From assembly GCF_003027925.1 (NCBI RefSeq), contig NZ_PYPS01000011.1:110758-174757 (forward strand): 64,000 nt of DNA, written 5' to 3'. The stretch comes from Micromonospora sp. RP3T. GTDB taxonomy: Bacteria; Actinomycetota; Actinomycetes; Mycobacteriales; Micromonosporaceae. Below the pieces are notes generated by a model, which was not told the DNA's origin, made no database searches, and was given only the letters and a program-made list of their open reading frames with translations. This document shows positions 17,418 through 25,527 of the stretch, in pieces. Each line of letters opens with the position of its first letter. The first letter of the stretch is position 1. A program made the position numbers and the translations under genes.

Positions 17418-17584
17418 GCGAGCGCACCGAGCGAAGCGAGGGCCACGAGCGCATGCCCAGCCAGCACCGCTTGAGCGAGCGCACCGAGCGAAGCGAGGGC
17501 CACGAGCGCATGCCCAGCCAGCACCGCTTGAGCGAGCGCACCGAGCGAAGCGAGGGCCACGAGCGCATGCCCAGCCAGCACCGC
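17414..17584 (+). repeat. Three in-frame tandem 57-bp repeats at an ATPase start codon
   Basis: Three nearly identical 57-bp units (17414-17470, 17471-17527, 17528-17584) each begin [A/T]TGAGCGAGCGCACCGAGCG and end CAGCACCGC. The first starts with ATG, the others with TTG. The 11-mer GCACCGCATGA is present at both outer ends, once after the ribosome site AGGA and once at the ATG at 17585. If translated, the block adds SERTERSEGHERMPSQHRL-type units (3 x 19 residues) to the ATPase. It looks like an element inserted at, and then amplified from, the start codon. Confidence 0.9.
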
Positions 17585-18565
17585 ATGACCAGCGGCGATG
17601 TCGTGTTCTCCGTCGAGGACCTCACCGTCACTGTCGGCACGAGGCGCGGGCCGGCCCGCGCCGTGGCCGGCGTGTCCTGGCAGGTACGGGCCGGCGAGAC
17701 GTTCGCGCTGGTGGGCGAGTCGGGCAGCGGCAAGAGCATGACGCTGCTCGCGGCGACCGGCCTGGCGCCACGCGCGGCCACGGTCACCGGCCGGGTCCGG
17801 CTGCTCGACACCGAGCTGAGCGCGCTGCCCGACGACCGCCGGCGCAGGCTGCGCGGCCGGCACGTCGGGTTCGTGTTCCAGGATCCGATGACCTCGCTCA
17901 ACCCGGTGCTTCCGGTCGGCCGGCAGGTCACCGAGGCGGCCGAGGCGCACCTCGGGCTGACCCGACGCGCCGCCCGAACCCGGGCGGTGGAGCTGCTCGA
18001 CCTGGTCGGCATCCCGTCCGCCGCGCAGCGGGTCGACGCGTTCCCGCACCAGTTCTCCGGCGGCATGCGCCAGCGGGTCGTCATCGCCATGGCGCTGGCG
18101 TGCGAGCCGGACCTGCTGATCGCCGACGAGCCGACCACCGCGCTCGACGTCACCACCCAGGCGCAGATCGTCGAGCTGGTCGCCGACCTCCAGCAGCGGC
18201 TCGGCACCGCGGTCGTCTGGGTCACCCACGACCTGGGCGTGGTCGCCGGCATCGCGGACACCGTCGCGGTGATGTACGGGGGGCGGATCGTCGAGCAGGG
18301 TCCGGTCGACGCGGTGTTCGACGCGCCGACGCACCCGTACACCCGGGCGTTGCTCGCGGCGCGGCCGGACCCGGCCCGCCGGGGCGAGGATCTGGTGACG
18401 ATTCCGGGCGCCCCGCCGAGCCCGCTCGACCTGCCGCCGGGCTGCGCGTTCTGGCCGCGCTGCCCGGTGCGCGCCGACCCTCGGTGCGAGCACGAGCTGC
18501 CCCCGCTGACGCCGGTCGGCGACGGGCACACCGTCCGCACCTTCTATCCGGGAGAGACGCCATGA
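17585..18565 (+). CDS. Opp/Dpp-type ABC ATPase (DppD-like)
   Basis: From the ATG at 17585 this is 326 residues, the normal length for the family. It has Walker [10 protein letters not shown]-loop [12 protein letters not shown], signature FSGGMRQR, Walker [13 protein letters not shown], and the C-terminal Opp/Dpp cysteine-rich tail [18 protein letters not shown], which in relatives can bind an iron-sulfur cluster. A longer product starting at 17414 is possible, because the 171-bp repeat block upstream is in frame and follows AGGAGC. Which start is used is open. The stop overlaps the next ATPase gene (ATGA). Confidence 0.92.
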   Translation: MTSGDVVFSVEDLTVTVGTRRGPARAVAGVSWQVRAGETFALVGESGSGKSMTLLAATGLAPRAATVTGRVRLLDTELSALPDDRRRRLRGRHVGFVFQDPMTSLNPVLPVGRQVTEAAEAHLGLTRRAARTRAVELLDLVGIPSAAQRVDAFPHQFSGGMRQRVVIAMALACEPDLLIADEPTTALDVTTQAQIVELVADLQQRLGTAVVWVTHDLGVVAGIADTVAVMYGGRIVEQGPVDAVFDAPTHPYTRALLAARPDPARRGEDLVTIPGAPPSPLDLPPGCAFWPRCPVRADPRCEHELPPLTPVGDGHTVRTFYPGETP

Positions 18566-19599
18566 CAGCGGCGGACGTGGTCGCCGAACTGGACGACCTG
18601 GCGGTGCACTTCCCGACCCCGGCCGGCGTGGTCCGCGCCGTGGACGGCGTCACCCTGGCCGTCCGCCGGGGCGAGACGCTCGGCCTGGTCGGTGAGTCCG
18701 GCAGCGGTAAGTCCACCGCCGGCCTGGCGTTGATGCGGCTGGTCGACCCGACCGCCGGCCGGGTCCGGGTGGCCGGCGCGGACGTGACAGGGCTGTCCCG
18801 GCGTCGACTGCGCGGCATGCGCCGGCACGTGGCGATGGTGTTCCAGGACCCGCAGGCGTCGCTGGACCCGCGCCGTACGGTCGCGGACAGCGTCGCCGAG
18901 CCGCTTGTGGTGCACCGGCTGGCCACCTCCGCCGCGGCCCGCCGGTCCCGGGTGGCGGAGCTGCTGGAACTGGTCGGGCTGCGGCCGGAGACCGCCGACC
19001 GGCACCCGCACGAGCTGTCCGGCGGCCAGCGTCAACGGGTGGGGGTGGCCCGCGCGCTGGCCGGCGAGCCGGACCTGATCGTGCTGGACGAACCGATCGC
19101 CTCGCTGGACCTGAGCGTCCAGGCGCAGATCATGAACCTGCTCCGACGGCTGCAACGCGATCTCGGGCTGACCTACCTGTTCATCGCGCACGACCTGGCG
19201 GCCGTCGAGCACATGAGCGACCGGATCGCGGTGATGTACCTGGGCCGCATCGTGGAGACCGGCCCTCCGGAGCGGATCTACCAGCGGCCGGCGCACCCGT
19301 ACACGGCGGCGCTGCTGTCGGCGGTGCCGGTGGCCGATCCCCGCGTCGAGCGGGAACGCCGGCGCATCGTGCTCTCCGGCGACATCCCCAGCCCGGTGGA
19401 CCCGCCCAGCGGTTGCCGCTTCCGTACCCGCTGCCCGCAGGCCCGCGACGCGTGTGCCGGGACCGATCCGGCGTTGGTCGAGGTCGGCCCCGGCCAGCAC
19501 GCCGCCTGCCTGTTCCCGCTGGACGGCGCGCGGCACCCTGCCGCCGGCGGGCCGGACCGGGACGGCGGCGCGGCGCGCGCCGACACCGGCGCGGCGTAG
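18562..19599 (+). CDS. Opp/Dpp-type ABC ATPase (DppF-like)
   Basis: A 345-residue ATPase forming a heterodimer with the preceding one. Seen are Walker [25 protein letters not shown], signature LSGGQRQR, Walker [13 protein letters not shown], and the tail [18 protein letters not shown] with the cysteines typical of the family. A low-complexity Gly/Ala/Asp tail ends the protein. The start overlaps the previous stop, so all five transporter genes are coupled. The gamma-glutamyltransferase gene follows after 36 bp. Confidence 0.93.
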   Translation: MTAADVVAELDDLAVHFPTPAGVVRAVDGVTLAVRRGETLGLVGESGSGKSTAGLALMRLVDPTAGRVRVAGADVTGLSRRRLRGMRRHVAMVFQDPQASLDPRRTVADSVAEPLVVHRLATSAAARRSRVAELLELVGLRPETADRHPHELSGGQRQRVGVARALAGEPDLIVLDEPIASLDLSVQAQIMNLLRRLQRDLGLTYLFIAHDLAAVEHMSDRIAVMYLGRIVETGPPERIYQRPAHPYTAALLSAVPVADPRVERERRRIVLSGDIPSPVDPPSGCRFRTRCPQARDACAGTDPALVEVGPGQHAACLFPLDGARHPAAGGPDRDGGAARADTGAA

Positions 19600-19635
19600 G
19601 CTCACCGGGCCGCCGTCGCACGCAGGAGCCGCCCG

Positions 19636-21423
19636 ATGACGTTCACCACCCGGCCGACGCTGCGCGGCACGTTCGGCATGGTCTCCTCGACGCACTGGCT
19701 GGCCAGCCAGTCCGCGATGGGCGTGCTGGAGCGCGGCGGCAACGCGTTCGACGCCGCGGTCGCCGCCGGTTTCGTGCTGCACGTGGTCGAGCCGCACCTC
19801 AACGGCCCCGGCGGCGAGGTGCCGGCGATCCTGGCCACGGCCGGCGATCCCACCCCGCGGGTGCTCTGCGGCCAGGGCCCGGCCCCGGCCGGCGCCACCG
19901 TCGCGCACTTCCGCGCGCTCGGTCTGGACCTGGTGCCCGGCGCCGGCCCGCTCGCCGCCGTGGTGCCCGGCGCGGTGGACGCCTGGCTGCTCCTGTTGCG
20001 CGACCACGGCACCCGCCCGCTCGAGGAGGTGCTGGAACCGGCGATCGGCTACGCCGCCGCCGGTCATCCGCTGGTCGGCGCCGCCGGGCAGACCGTGGCG
20101 CGGGTCCGGTCGCTGTTCACCGAGCACTGGCCGACCTCCGCGCGGCTCTGGCTGCGCGATGGCCGCCCGCCCACGCCGGGGGAGATGGTCACCAACCCGG
20201 CGTACGCGGAGACGCTGCGCCGCCTGGTCGCTGCCGGGCGGAATGCCGGGGCGGACCGGGTGGCGCAGATCGAGGCGGCCCGGCGCGCCTGGCGGGAGGG
20301 TTTTGTCGCCGAGGCGATCGACAGGTTCAGTCGCCGCCCGTTCCGTGACTCCAGTGGTCGCCCGCACGCCGGCCTGGTCACCGGCGACGACCTGGCCGGC
20401 TGGTCGGCCACCTGGGAGGAGCCGGTCACGCTCGACTGGCGGGGGCACACCGTGGCGAAGACCGGTTTCTGGGGTCAGGGCCCGGTGCTGTTGCAGGCGT
20501 TGGCGACGCTCGACGCGCTCGACGATCCCCGGGCGCTGGACCCGTCCACGGTGGACGGCGTCCACGCCCAGGCCGAGGCGTTGAAGCTCGCCTTCGCCGA
20601 CCGGGAGGCGTGGTACGGCGACACCGACGTGCCGGGCGCGGCGCTGCTCTCGTCGGCGTACGCCGCTGAGCGGGCCGCGCTGATCGGCGAGCGCGCCGCG
20701 ACCGGGCTGCGCCCCGGTCATCCGGCGGGCGCGTCGCCCCGGCTCCCGGCGCACCTGGGCGCGCACGCCGCCCGGCGGCCCGCCCCGCCGGACCCGAGCA
20801 CCGGCGAACCGACGGTACGCGCGGACGGGGTGACCCGCGGCGACACCTGCCACGTCGACGTGGTGGACCGGTGGGGCAACATCATCTCGGCCACCCCGAG
20901 CGGCGGCTGGTTGCAGAGTTCGCCCGTCATCCCGGAGCTGGGCTTCCCGCTGGGCAGCCGGCTGCAGATGTGCTGGCTGGAGGAGGGGCTGGCGTCGTCG
21001 CTGCGGCCGGGCCGGCGTCCGCGTACCACGTTGAGCCCGACGTTGGTGCTGCGTGCCGGCGAGCCGGTGCTGGCCTGCGGCACGCCCGGCGGCGACCAGC
21101 AGGACCAGTGGCAGTTGCTGTTCCTGCTGCGCCACCTCGTCGGCGGGCAGGAGTTGCAGGAGGCGATCGACGCGCCGGCGTGGCACACCACCAGCCTGCC
21201 GGCGTCGTTCTACCCGCGCGAGGTCGAGCCGGGCGTGCTGGTGGTGGAGGACCGGCTCGACCCGGACGTGCTGGCCGCGTTGCGCGCGAAGGGCCACACC
21301 GTGCGCCGCGCCGACCCGTGGAGCCTGGGCCGCCTGTGCGCCGTCACCCGCGACCCCCGCACGGGTGTCCTGTCCGCCGCCGCCAACCCCCGAGGCGCCC
21401 AGAACTACGCCACCGGCCGCTGA
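19636..21423 (+). CDS. Gamma-glutamyltransferase family protein, no signal peptide
   Basis: A 595-residue Ntn-hydrolase proenzyme. It starts TLRGTFGMVSSTHWLASQSAM without any signal sequence, so it should be cytoplasmic. The catalytic threonine, which becomes the N-terminus of the small subunit after self-cleavage, is most likely Thr404 in TRGDTCHVDVVD, aligning with the GTTH-S-VVD motif of E. coli GGT. PGGDQQDQWQLLFLLRHLV near the C-terminus is the conserved active-site loop. It would hydrolyse gamma-glutamyl peptides or acylate an amine. Being 36 bp behind a peptide importer, it probably acts on what that transporter brings in. Confidence 0.9.
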   Translation: MTFTTRPTLRGTFGMVSSTHWLASQSAMGVLERGGNAFDAAVAAGFVLHVVEPHLNGPGGEVPAILATAGDPTPRVLCGQGPAPAGATVAHFRALGLDLVPGAGPLAAVVPGAVDAWLLLLRDHGTRPLEEVLEPAIGYAAAGHPLVGAAGQTVARVRSLFTEHWPTSARLWLRDGRPPTPGEMVTNPAYAETLRRLVAAGRNAGADRVAQIEAARRAWREGFVAEAIDRFSRRPFRDSSGRPHAGLVTGDDLAGWSATWEEPVTLDWRGHTVAKTGFWGQGPVLLQALATLDALDDPRALDPSTVDGVHAQAEALKLAFADREAWYGDTDVPGAALLSSAYAAERAALIGERAATGLRPGHPAGASPRLPAHLGAHAARRPAPPDPSTGEPTVRADGVTRGDTCHVDVVDRWGNIISATPSGGWLQSSPVIPELGFPLGSRLQMCWLEEGLASSLRPGRRPRTTLSPTLVLRAGEPVLACGTPGGDQQDQWQLLFLLRHLVGGQELQEAIDAPAWHTTSLPASFYPREVEPGVLVVEDRLDPDVLAALRAKGHTVRRADPWSLGRLCAVTRDPRTGVLSAAANPRGAQNYATGR

Positions 21424-21463
21424 CCCCCCGTCCCGGCCCGTCCCCGCTCCTCCCTCGCCGCGT

Positions 21464-21532
21464 CGATCTTGCAGATTCGGCCCCGGTATCGCGGACAAAC
21501 CGGGCTCACATCGGGCCGCAACTGCAAGATCG
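21464..21532. repeat. REP-like inverted repeat between convergent genes
   Basis: Arms CGATCTTGCAGATTCGGCCC and GGGCCGCAACTGCAAGATCG match at 18 of 20 positions around a 29-nt loop. It lies between the GGT and methyltransferase genes, which converge. Its lower GC and the GATCTTGCAG/CTGCAAGATC ends suggest a dispersed intergenic repeat; it could also terminate transcription. Confidence 0.75.
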
Positions 21533-21554
21533 CGGGAAGAGAGGGGGCGGGAGG

Positions 21555-22415
21555 TCAGGGGTGGTCGGCGACCGTGAGGTGGCTGTGGCGGAGGGAGCGG
21601 GGGTGGTGGGTGGGGGTGCCCAGGCGGCGGGCGGCGTCGAGCAGGTGCTCGGTCCGGGTGACGGTGAAGCCGTTGCGGGTGAGCAGGGCGGCCATCGCGG
21701 CCGGGGTCCTTGTCGAGCGCCACGGCTCGTCCGCCCAGACGCTCGACCGGCCGGTGGTGGCCGCCAGCAGCCGGGCCAGCACCCGCCCGAGCGTGGTGGT
21801 CACCGCGGGCGTCTGGTAGTTGACCACGAGCCGGCTGCCGGGCGCGGAACGGGCGGCCACCGCCTCGACCGTGGCCGACACCTGCGCCCGGGTCAGGTAC
21901 GGCACGACGCCCTCCCAGACCCAGGTCGTCGGCGTGTCGGCACGGTGCCCGGCGGCGGCCAGCGCCTCGCCCAGCCGGTCCCGGCCGAAGTCCACCGGGA
22001 CGAACCGGGGCGGGTCCCCGGGCAGCGCGCCGGCCCGGTCGCGCTTGTCCCGCTGGCTGGCCGGCTGGTCGACCTCGAAGACGGCCGCCCCGGCGAGTTC
22101 CGGCATCCGCCACGCGCGCCCGTCCAGCCCCGCGCCGAGGATCACCACCTGCGGGCCGAGCCGCTCCCGGACGGCGTCGTCGACGGCGACCGTGCGGGGC
22201 GCCATCAGCTCGGCGCAGGCGCGGACGCTCTCGTAGTCGACCCGGGGCCGCCAGCCGGTCGGCGCCGCGCCGGCGCGAACCCGGTCGACGGCGACGCGCT
22301 CGTCCGGGCGCAGCATCGGCGCGGCGGTCGGGTCGGTGAAGCGCCCGGGGGCGAGCCGCCCGTCGGCGGCGGCACGGCCCTGGCACACCAGCACCGCGGT
22401 CCGGCTCGCCCGCAC
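21555..22415 (-). CDS. Class I SAM-dependent methyltransferase (LCMT-like)
   Basis: A 286-residue protein of the leucine carboxyl methyltransferase/PPM1-like family, common in actinomycetes with mostly unknown substrates. Family features are RVDYESVRACAELMAPRTVAV, the SAM loop VVILGAGLDGRAWRM, the acidic VFEVDQPASQRDKR and the late WVWEGVVPYLT motif. It starts with GTG 5 bp after the sthA stop, so the two genes form an operon. Whether the product methylates a natural product or a protein cannot be said. Confidence 0.9.
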   Translation of the reverse strand: MRASRTAVLVCQGRAAADGRLAPGRFTDPTAAPMLRPDERVAVDRVRAGAAPTGWRPRVDYESVRACAELMAPRTVAVDDAVRERLGPQVVILGAGLDGRAWRMPELAGAAVFEVDQPASQRDKRDRAGALPGDPPRFVPVDFGRDRLGEALAAAGHRADTPTTWVWEGVVPYLTRAQVSATVEAVAARSAPGSRLVVNYQTPAVTTTLGRVLARLLAATTGRSSVWADEPWRSTRTPAAMAALLTRNGFTVTRTEHLLDAARRLGTPTHHPRSLRHSHLTVADHP

Positions 22416-22420
22416 CTCGC

Positions 22421-23824
22421 TCAGCCGTCGATCCGGGTGATGTTGCGGATCTTGTTGGCGGCGTCCAACGCCGCCACCTTGTACGCCTCGGCCAGCGTCG
22501 GATAGTTGAACACCGCGTCGAGCAGGTAGTCGACCGTCCCGCCGCAGCCCATCACCGCCTGCCCGATGTGGACGATCTCGGTGGCGCCGGTGCCGAACAC
22601 GTGCACGCCGAGCAGCCGCCCGTCCGCCGGCGAGACGAGAAGCTTCAACATGCCGTACGGGTCGCCGACGATCTGCCCCCGGGCCAGTTCCCGGTAGCGG
22701 GCGATGCCCACCTCGAACGGGGTGGAGCTGTCGGTCAGCTCGTCCTCGGTCTTCCCGACGAAGCTGATCTCCGGGATGGTGTAGATGCCGATCGGCTGTA
22801 GTTCCGGCATCGCGCGGGCCGGTTCCCCGCAGGCGTGCTGCGCGGCCAGGCGGCCCTGTTCCATCGAGGTGGAGGCGAGCGCCGGGAAGCCGATGACGTC
22901 GCCGACGGCGTAGATGTTCTCGACCGCGGTGCGGTAGTCGGCGTCGACCTGGATCCGGCCGCGGTGGTCGGCGGTGAGCCCGGCCGCCTCGAGCGCGAGT
23001 TCGTCGGTCTGCCCCTGGCGGCCGGCGGAGTACATCACTGTGTCGGCGACGATCTTCTTGCCGCTGCGCAGCACGCAGAGCGCGGCGGTGCGGTGCTTCT
23101 CCACCGACGCCACCTCCTCGCCGAAGCGGAACGTCACGGACAGGTCCCGCAGGTGGTACTTGAGCGACTCGACGATCTCCTCGTCGCAGAAGTCGAGCAT
23201 CCGTTCGCGGCGCTCCACCACCGTCACCTTGGTGCCGAGCGCGGCGAACATCGACGCGTACTCCATCCCGATCACGCCGGCGCCGACGACGACCATGCTG
23301 CGCGGCACGGCCTGCAGGTTGATGACGCCGTCGGAGTCGACGATCGTCCGGTCGTCGAAGTCGACGCTGTCCGGGCGGGCCGGGCGGGTGCCGGCGGCGA
23401 TGACCGCCTTGTCGAAGCTGACCCGGGTCTCCCGGCCGGAGCCGGCGTCGACCCAGACCGCGTGCGCGTCGGCGAACCGGCCGGTGCCGGTGATCATCGT
23501 GACCCGGTTGCGGGCCAGCTGGTCGCGGATCACGTCGGTCTGCCGGCCGATCACGTGCTGGGTCCGGGCGGCCAGGTCGGCGACGGTGATGTCCTCCTTG
23601 ACCCGGTAGCTGCTTCCGTAGAGGTCACGCTGGCTCAGCCCGGTCAGGTAGAGGACCGCCTCGCGCAGCGTCTTGGACGGCACGGTGCCGGTGTTGATGC
23701 ACACCCCGCCGAGCATGTCGCGACGGTCCACGACGGCGACGCGACGGCCCAGCTTGGCCGCGGCGATCGCCGCCTTCTGTCCACTCGGTCCGGAGCCCAG
23801 CACCAGCAGGTCGTAGTCATACAC
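22421..23824 (-). CDS. sthA: Soluble (Si-specific) NAD(P)+ transhydrogenase
   Basis: A 467-residue flavoprotein of the dihydrolipoamide dehydrogenase group that exchanges reducing equivalents between NADPH and NADH. N-terminal FAD site [15 protein letters not shown]; the redox-cysteine region reads [14 protein letters not shown], where SthA keeps one Cys and has Thr in place of the second, so it is not a disulfide reductase; NAD(P) site [16 protein letters not shown]-terminal dimer domain VHIGQAVMG and [17 protein letters not shown]. The GTG at 23824 gives the family length (466-468). A start 63 bp upstream would overlap the divergent small gene region. CAGGCT lies 7 nt before the GTG, a possible leaderless promoter. 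Confidence 0.94.
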   Translation of the reverse strand: MYDYDLLVLGSGPSGQKAAIAAAKLGRRVAVVDRRDMLGGVCINTGTVPSKTLREAVLYLTGLSQRDLYGSSYRVKEDITVADLAARTQHVIGRQTDVIRDQLARNRVTMITGTGRFADAHAVWVDAGSGRETRVSFDKAVIAAGTRPARPDSVDFDDRTIVDSDGVINLQAVPRSMVVVGAGVIGMEYASMFAALGTKVTVVERRERMLDFCDEEIVESLKYHLRDLSVTFRFGEEVASVEKHRTAALCVLRSGKKIVADTVMYSAGRQGQTDELALEAAGLTADHRGRIQVDADYRTAVENIYAVGDVIGFPALASTSMEQGRLAAQHACGEPARAMPELQPIGIYTIPEISFVGKTEDELTDSSTPFEVGIARYRELARGQIVGDPYGMLKLLVSPADGRLLGVHVFGTGATEIVHIGQAVMGCGGTVDYLLDAVFNYPTLAEAYKVAALDAANKIRNITRIDG

Positions 23825-23904
23825 GCCCGACAGCCTGGCAGCATGTCGCGGCGGACGCCAGCGGAGGGATCCCCAGAAGTGGATCATTCCCGTACGGTGC
23901 GCGG

Positions 23905-24006
23905 ATGCGCCGCCGCGTACCGCTGATCCTGCTTCTCGCGCCGCTGCTCGCCGCCCGGCCTCACCTCGACTCGAAGACCACGCCGAAGCAGATCAAGGTC
24001 GGTTGA
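23905..24006 (+). CDS. Small 33-residue hydrophobic peptide (hypothetical)
   Basis: An ATG at 23905 opens 33 codons. The product begins [19 protein letters not shown] (a short positive end plus a hydrophobic stretch, signal- or anchor-like) and ends in a polar tail [18 protein letters not shown] at 23893-23898 lies 6 nt before the ATG, the leaderless spacing. A perfect terminator hairpin starts 3 bp after the stop. Promoter, frame and terminator fit a real gene, but no family is recognised and the peptide is too short to prove. Confidence 0.45.
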   Translation: MRRRVPLILLLAPLLAARPHLDSKTTPKQIKVG

Positions 24007-24009
24007 CCG

Positions 24010-24045
24010 GGTCCGGGGCCCCGCGGGTCGGCGGGGCCCCGGACC
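24010..24045. terminator. Strong hairpin terminator between small gene and chitinase
   Basis: GGTCCGGGGCCCCGC and its exact complement form a 15-bp stem with a 6-nt loop. It follows the stop of the 33-codon gene at once and lies 4 bp past the chitinase stop on the other strand, so it probably ends transcripts from both sides. Confidence 0.75.
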
Positions 24046-24048
24046 GGC

Positions 24049-25410
24049 TCAGCGGCCCTGGAGCGCCCGGACGTTGTCGCCGAACGTCCAGCCCTTGGAC
24101 CCGTCCCAGTTGATCGACCAGGTCATCAGCCCCTTGAGTCCCGGCACGGACTGCCAGGCCTGGCTGACCAGCGACGGGCTCAGGTAGCCGCCGCCCGCGC
24201 CGGGCTGCGCCGGCAGGCCGGGGACCTGCTTGTCGTACGGGACGCGGATGGTGACGCCCTGGACGGTGAGCCCGTTGTTCAGGCACTGCGTCTGCACGGT
24301 GAAGCCCTGCACGGTGCCGGCCGGGTACGAGTCACCGGCGCAGCCGTACATGGAGCCGTTGTAGTACTGCATGTTCAGCCACCACAGCCGGCCGTTGTCG
24401 GCGTACTTCTTCACGATCGGCAGGTACGCGCCCCAGATCGAGCCGTAGGTGACGCTACCGCCGGTGACGTACGCGGTCTCCGGCGCCATGGTGAGCCCGA
24501 ACCCGGCCGGCATCTGGGCCAGCACCCCGTCGATGATCCGGATCAGGTTGGCCTGCGACGGCGAGAGCTGGTTGATGTTCCCACTGCCGGTCAGCCCGGT
24601 CTCGATGTCGATGTCGATGCCGTCGAAGTTGTGCCGTTTGAGGATCGGCACCACGGTGGCGACGAACCGGTCGGCGACGGCGGCGGAGCTGAGGTCGATG
24701 CCGGCGGCGGCGCCGCCGATGGAGAGCAGCACGGTCAGGCCGGCGGCCTTGGCCTGGCAGACCTGCGCCGGGGTGGGCACCCGGACGCCGGCGTCCATGC
24801 CGTCCTCCCAGAGCACGGTGCCGTCGGCGCGGATGACCGGGAACGCGGCGGTGACCACGTTGTAGCCGTGGCCGGTGATCCGGGCGTCGGTGACCGGGAT
24901 CCAGCCGAGTCCGGGGTGCACGCCGTTGGCCGCGCCGTCCCAGTTCTCCCAGTAGCCCTGGAGCACCTTGCCGGTCGGCCGGGACCGCGGCGCGCAGGTG
25001 TCACCGCCCGGCGTGGACGTCGCGGTCGGGGTCGGCGTGGGGGTCCGGGTGGGGGAGGGGGACGCGGTGGGGCTGGGCGTGGGCGAGGGTGGCCGGGTGG
25101 TCGGGCTGGGTGACGGGGTGCCGCCGGTGCAGGCGCCGAGGTCGGTCCAGAGCGCCGGTACGGCGGCCGGCGTCCAGCCCGCGCCGACCGGCGGCGTGTG
25201 CGTGACCAACGCCTGGTAGAGCCGGCCGGCGTAGCTGGCCCGGCTGCCGGCGGTCCAGGTGACGCCCTCGGCCCAGGTGGGCGCGTCGCAGGCCACCAGC
25301 GCGGTGGGGTTCGCGGCGGCGGCGAAGCCACCGGCGGCGGGCAGGGCCACGGTGGCGGCGAGCAGCGCGACGCCACCGAGTAGAGCGGTCGTCCCACGTC
25401 CGAGTCGCAT
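24049..25410 (-). CDS. Secreted GH18 chitinase with CBM5/12 domain
   Basis: A 453-residue exported enzyme. A signal peptide (about 32 residues) is followed by a chitin-binding CBM5/12-like domain (ACDAPTWAEGVTWTAGSRASY, then LYQALVTHTPPVGAGW), a Pro/Thr/Ser linker (PTPTPTATSTP) and a GH18 catalytic domain. The active-site motif is FDGIDIDIE with Glu270 as proton donor. GLMTWSINWDGSKGW is the conserved C-terminal strand. It hydrolyses chitin outside the cell. The ATG at 25410 was chosen because AGGAGGT stands 5 nt before it. It is divergent from a ROK regulator across a palindromic site. Confidence 0.95.
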   Translation of the reverse strand: MRLGRGTTALLGGVALLAATVALPAAGGFAAAANPTALVACDAPTWAEGVTWTAGSRASYAGRLYQALVTHTPPVGAGWTPAAVPALWTDLGACTGGTPSPSPTTRPPSPTPSPTASPSPTRTPTPTPTATSTPGGDTCAPRSRPTGKVLQGYWENWDGAANGVHPGLGWIPVTDARITGHGYNVVTAAFPVIRADGTVLWEDGMDAGVRVPTPAQVCQAKAAGLTVLLSIGGAAAGIDLSSAAVADRFVATVVPILKRHNFDGIDIDIETGLTGSGNINQLSPSQANLIRIIDGVLAQMPAGFGLTMAPETAYVTGGSVTYGSIWGAYLPIVKKYADNGRLWWLNMQYYNGSMYGCAGDSYPAGTVQGFTVQTQCLNNGLTVQGVTIRVPYDKQVPGLPAQPGAGGGYLSPSLVSQAWQSVPGLKGLMTWSINWDGSKGWTFGDNVRALQGR

Positions 25411-25443
25411 GACATACCTCCTCATCGATGCGGCGGAGGTTAT

Positions 25444-25462
25444 CAGTTAACTTTGTTAAGTG
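25444..25462. promoter_or_regulatory. Palindromic operator between chitinase and ROK regulator
   Basis: CAGTTAACTTTGTTAAGTG contains a perfect TTAAC-TTT-GTTAA palindrome with outer arms matching at 7 of 8 positions. It is AT-rich in a GC-rich region and lies 34 bp upstream of the chitinase ATG and 65 bp upstream of the regulator GTG. The chitinase promoter on the minus strand (TTTACA about 17 bp before ATAACC) overlaps it. The natural candidate to bind is the ROK protein. Confidence 0.6.
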
Positions 25463-25527
25463 TAAATGCGCAGTAGTCTGTCAGCACTTCGTTCAGGACG
25501 TGAAATACAGGAAGGACGGCGGCGGAC

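Noticed and set aside
17414..17584. CRISPR array
   Set aside because: The 57-bp units are directly adjacent, without spacers, in frame with a transporter gene, and there are no cas genes.
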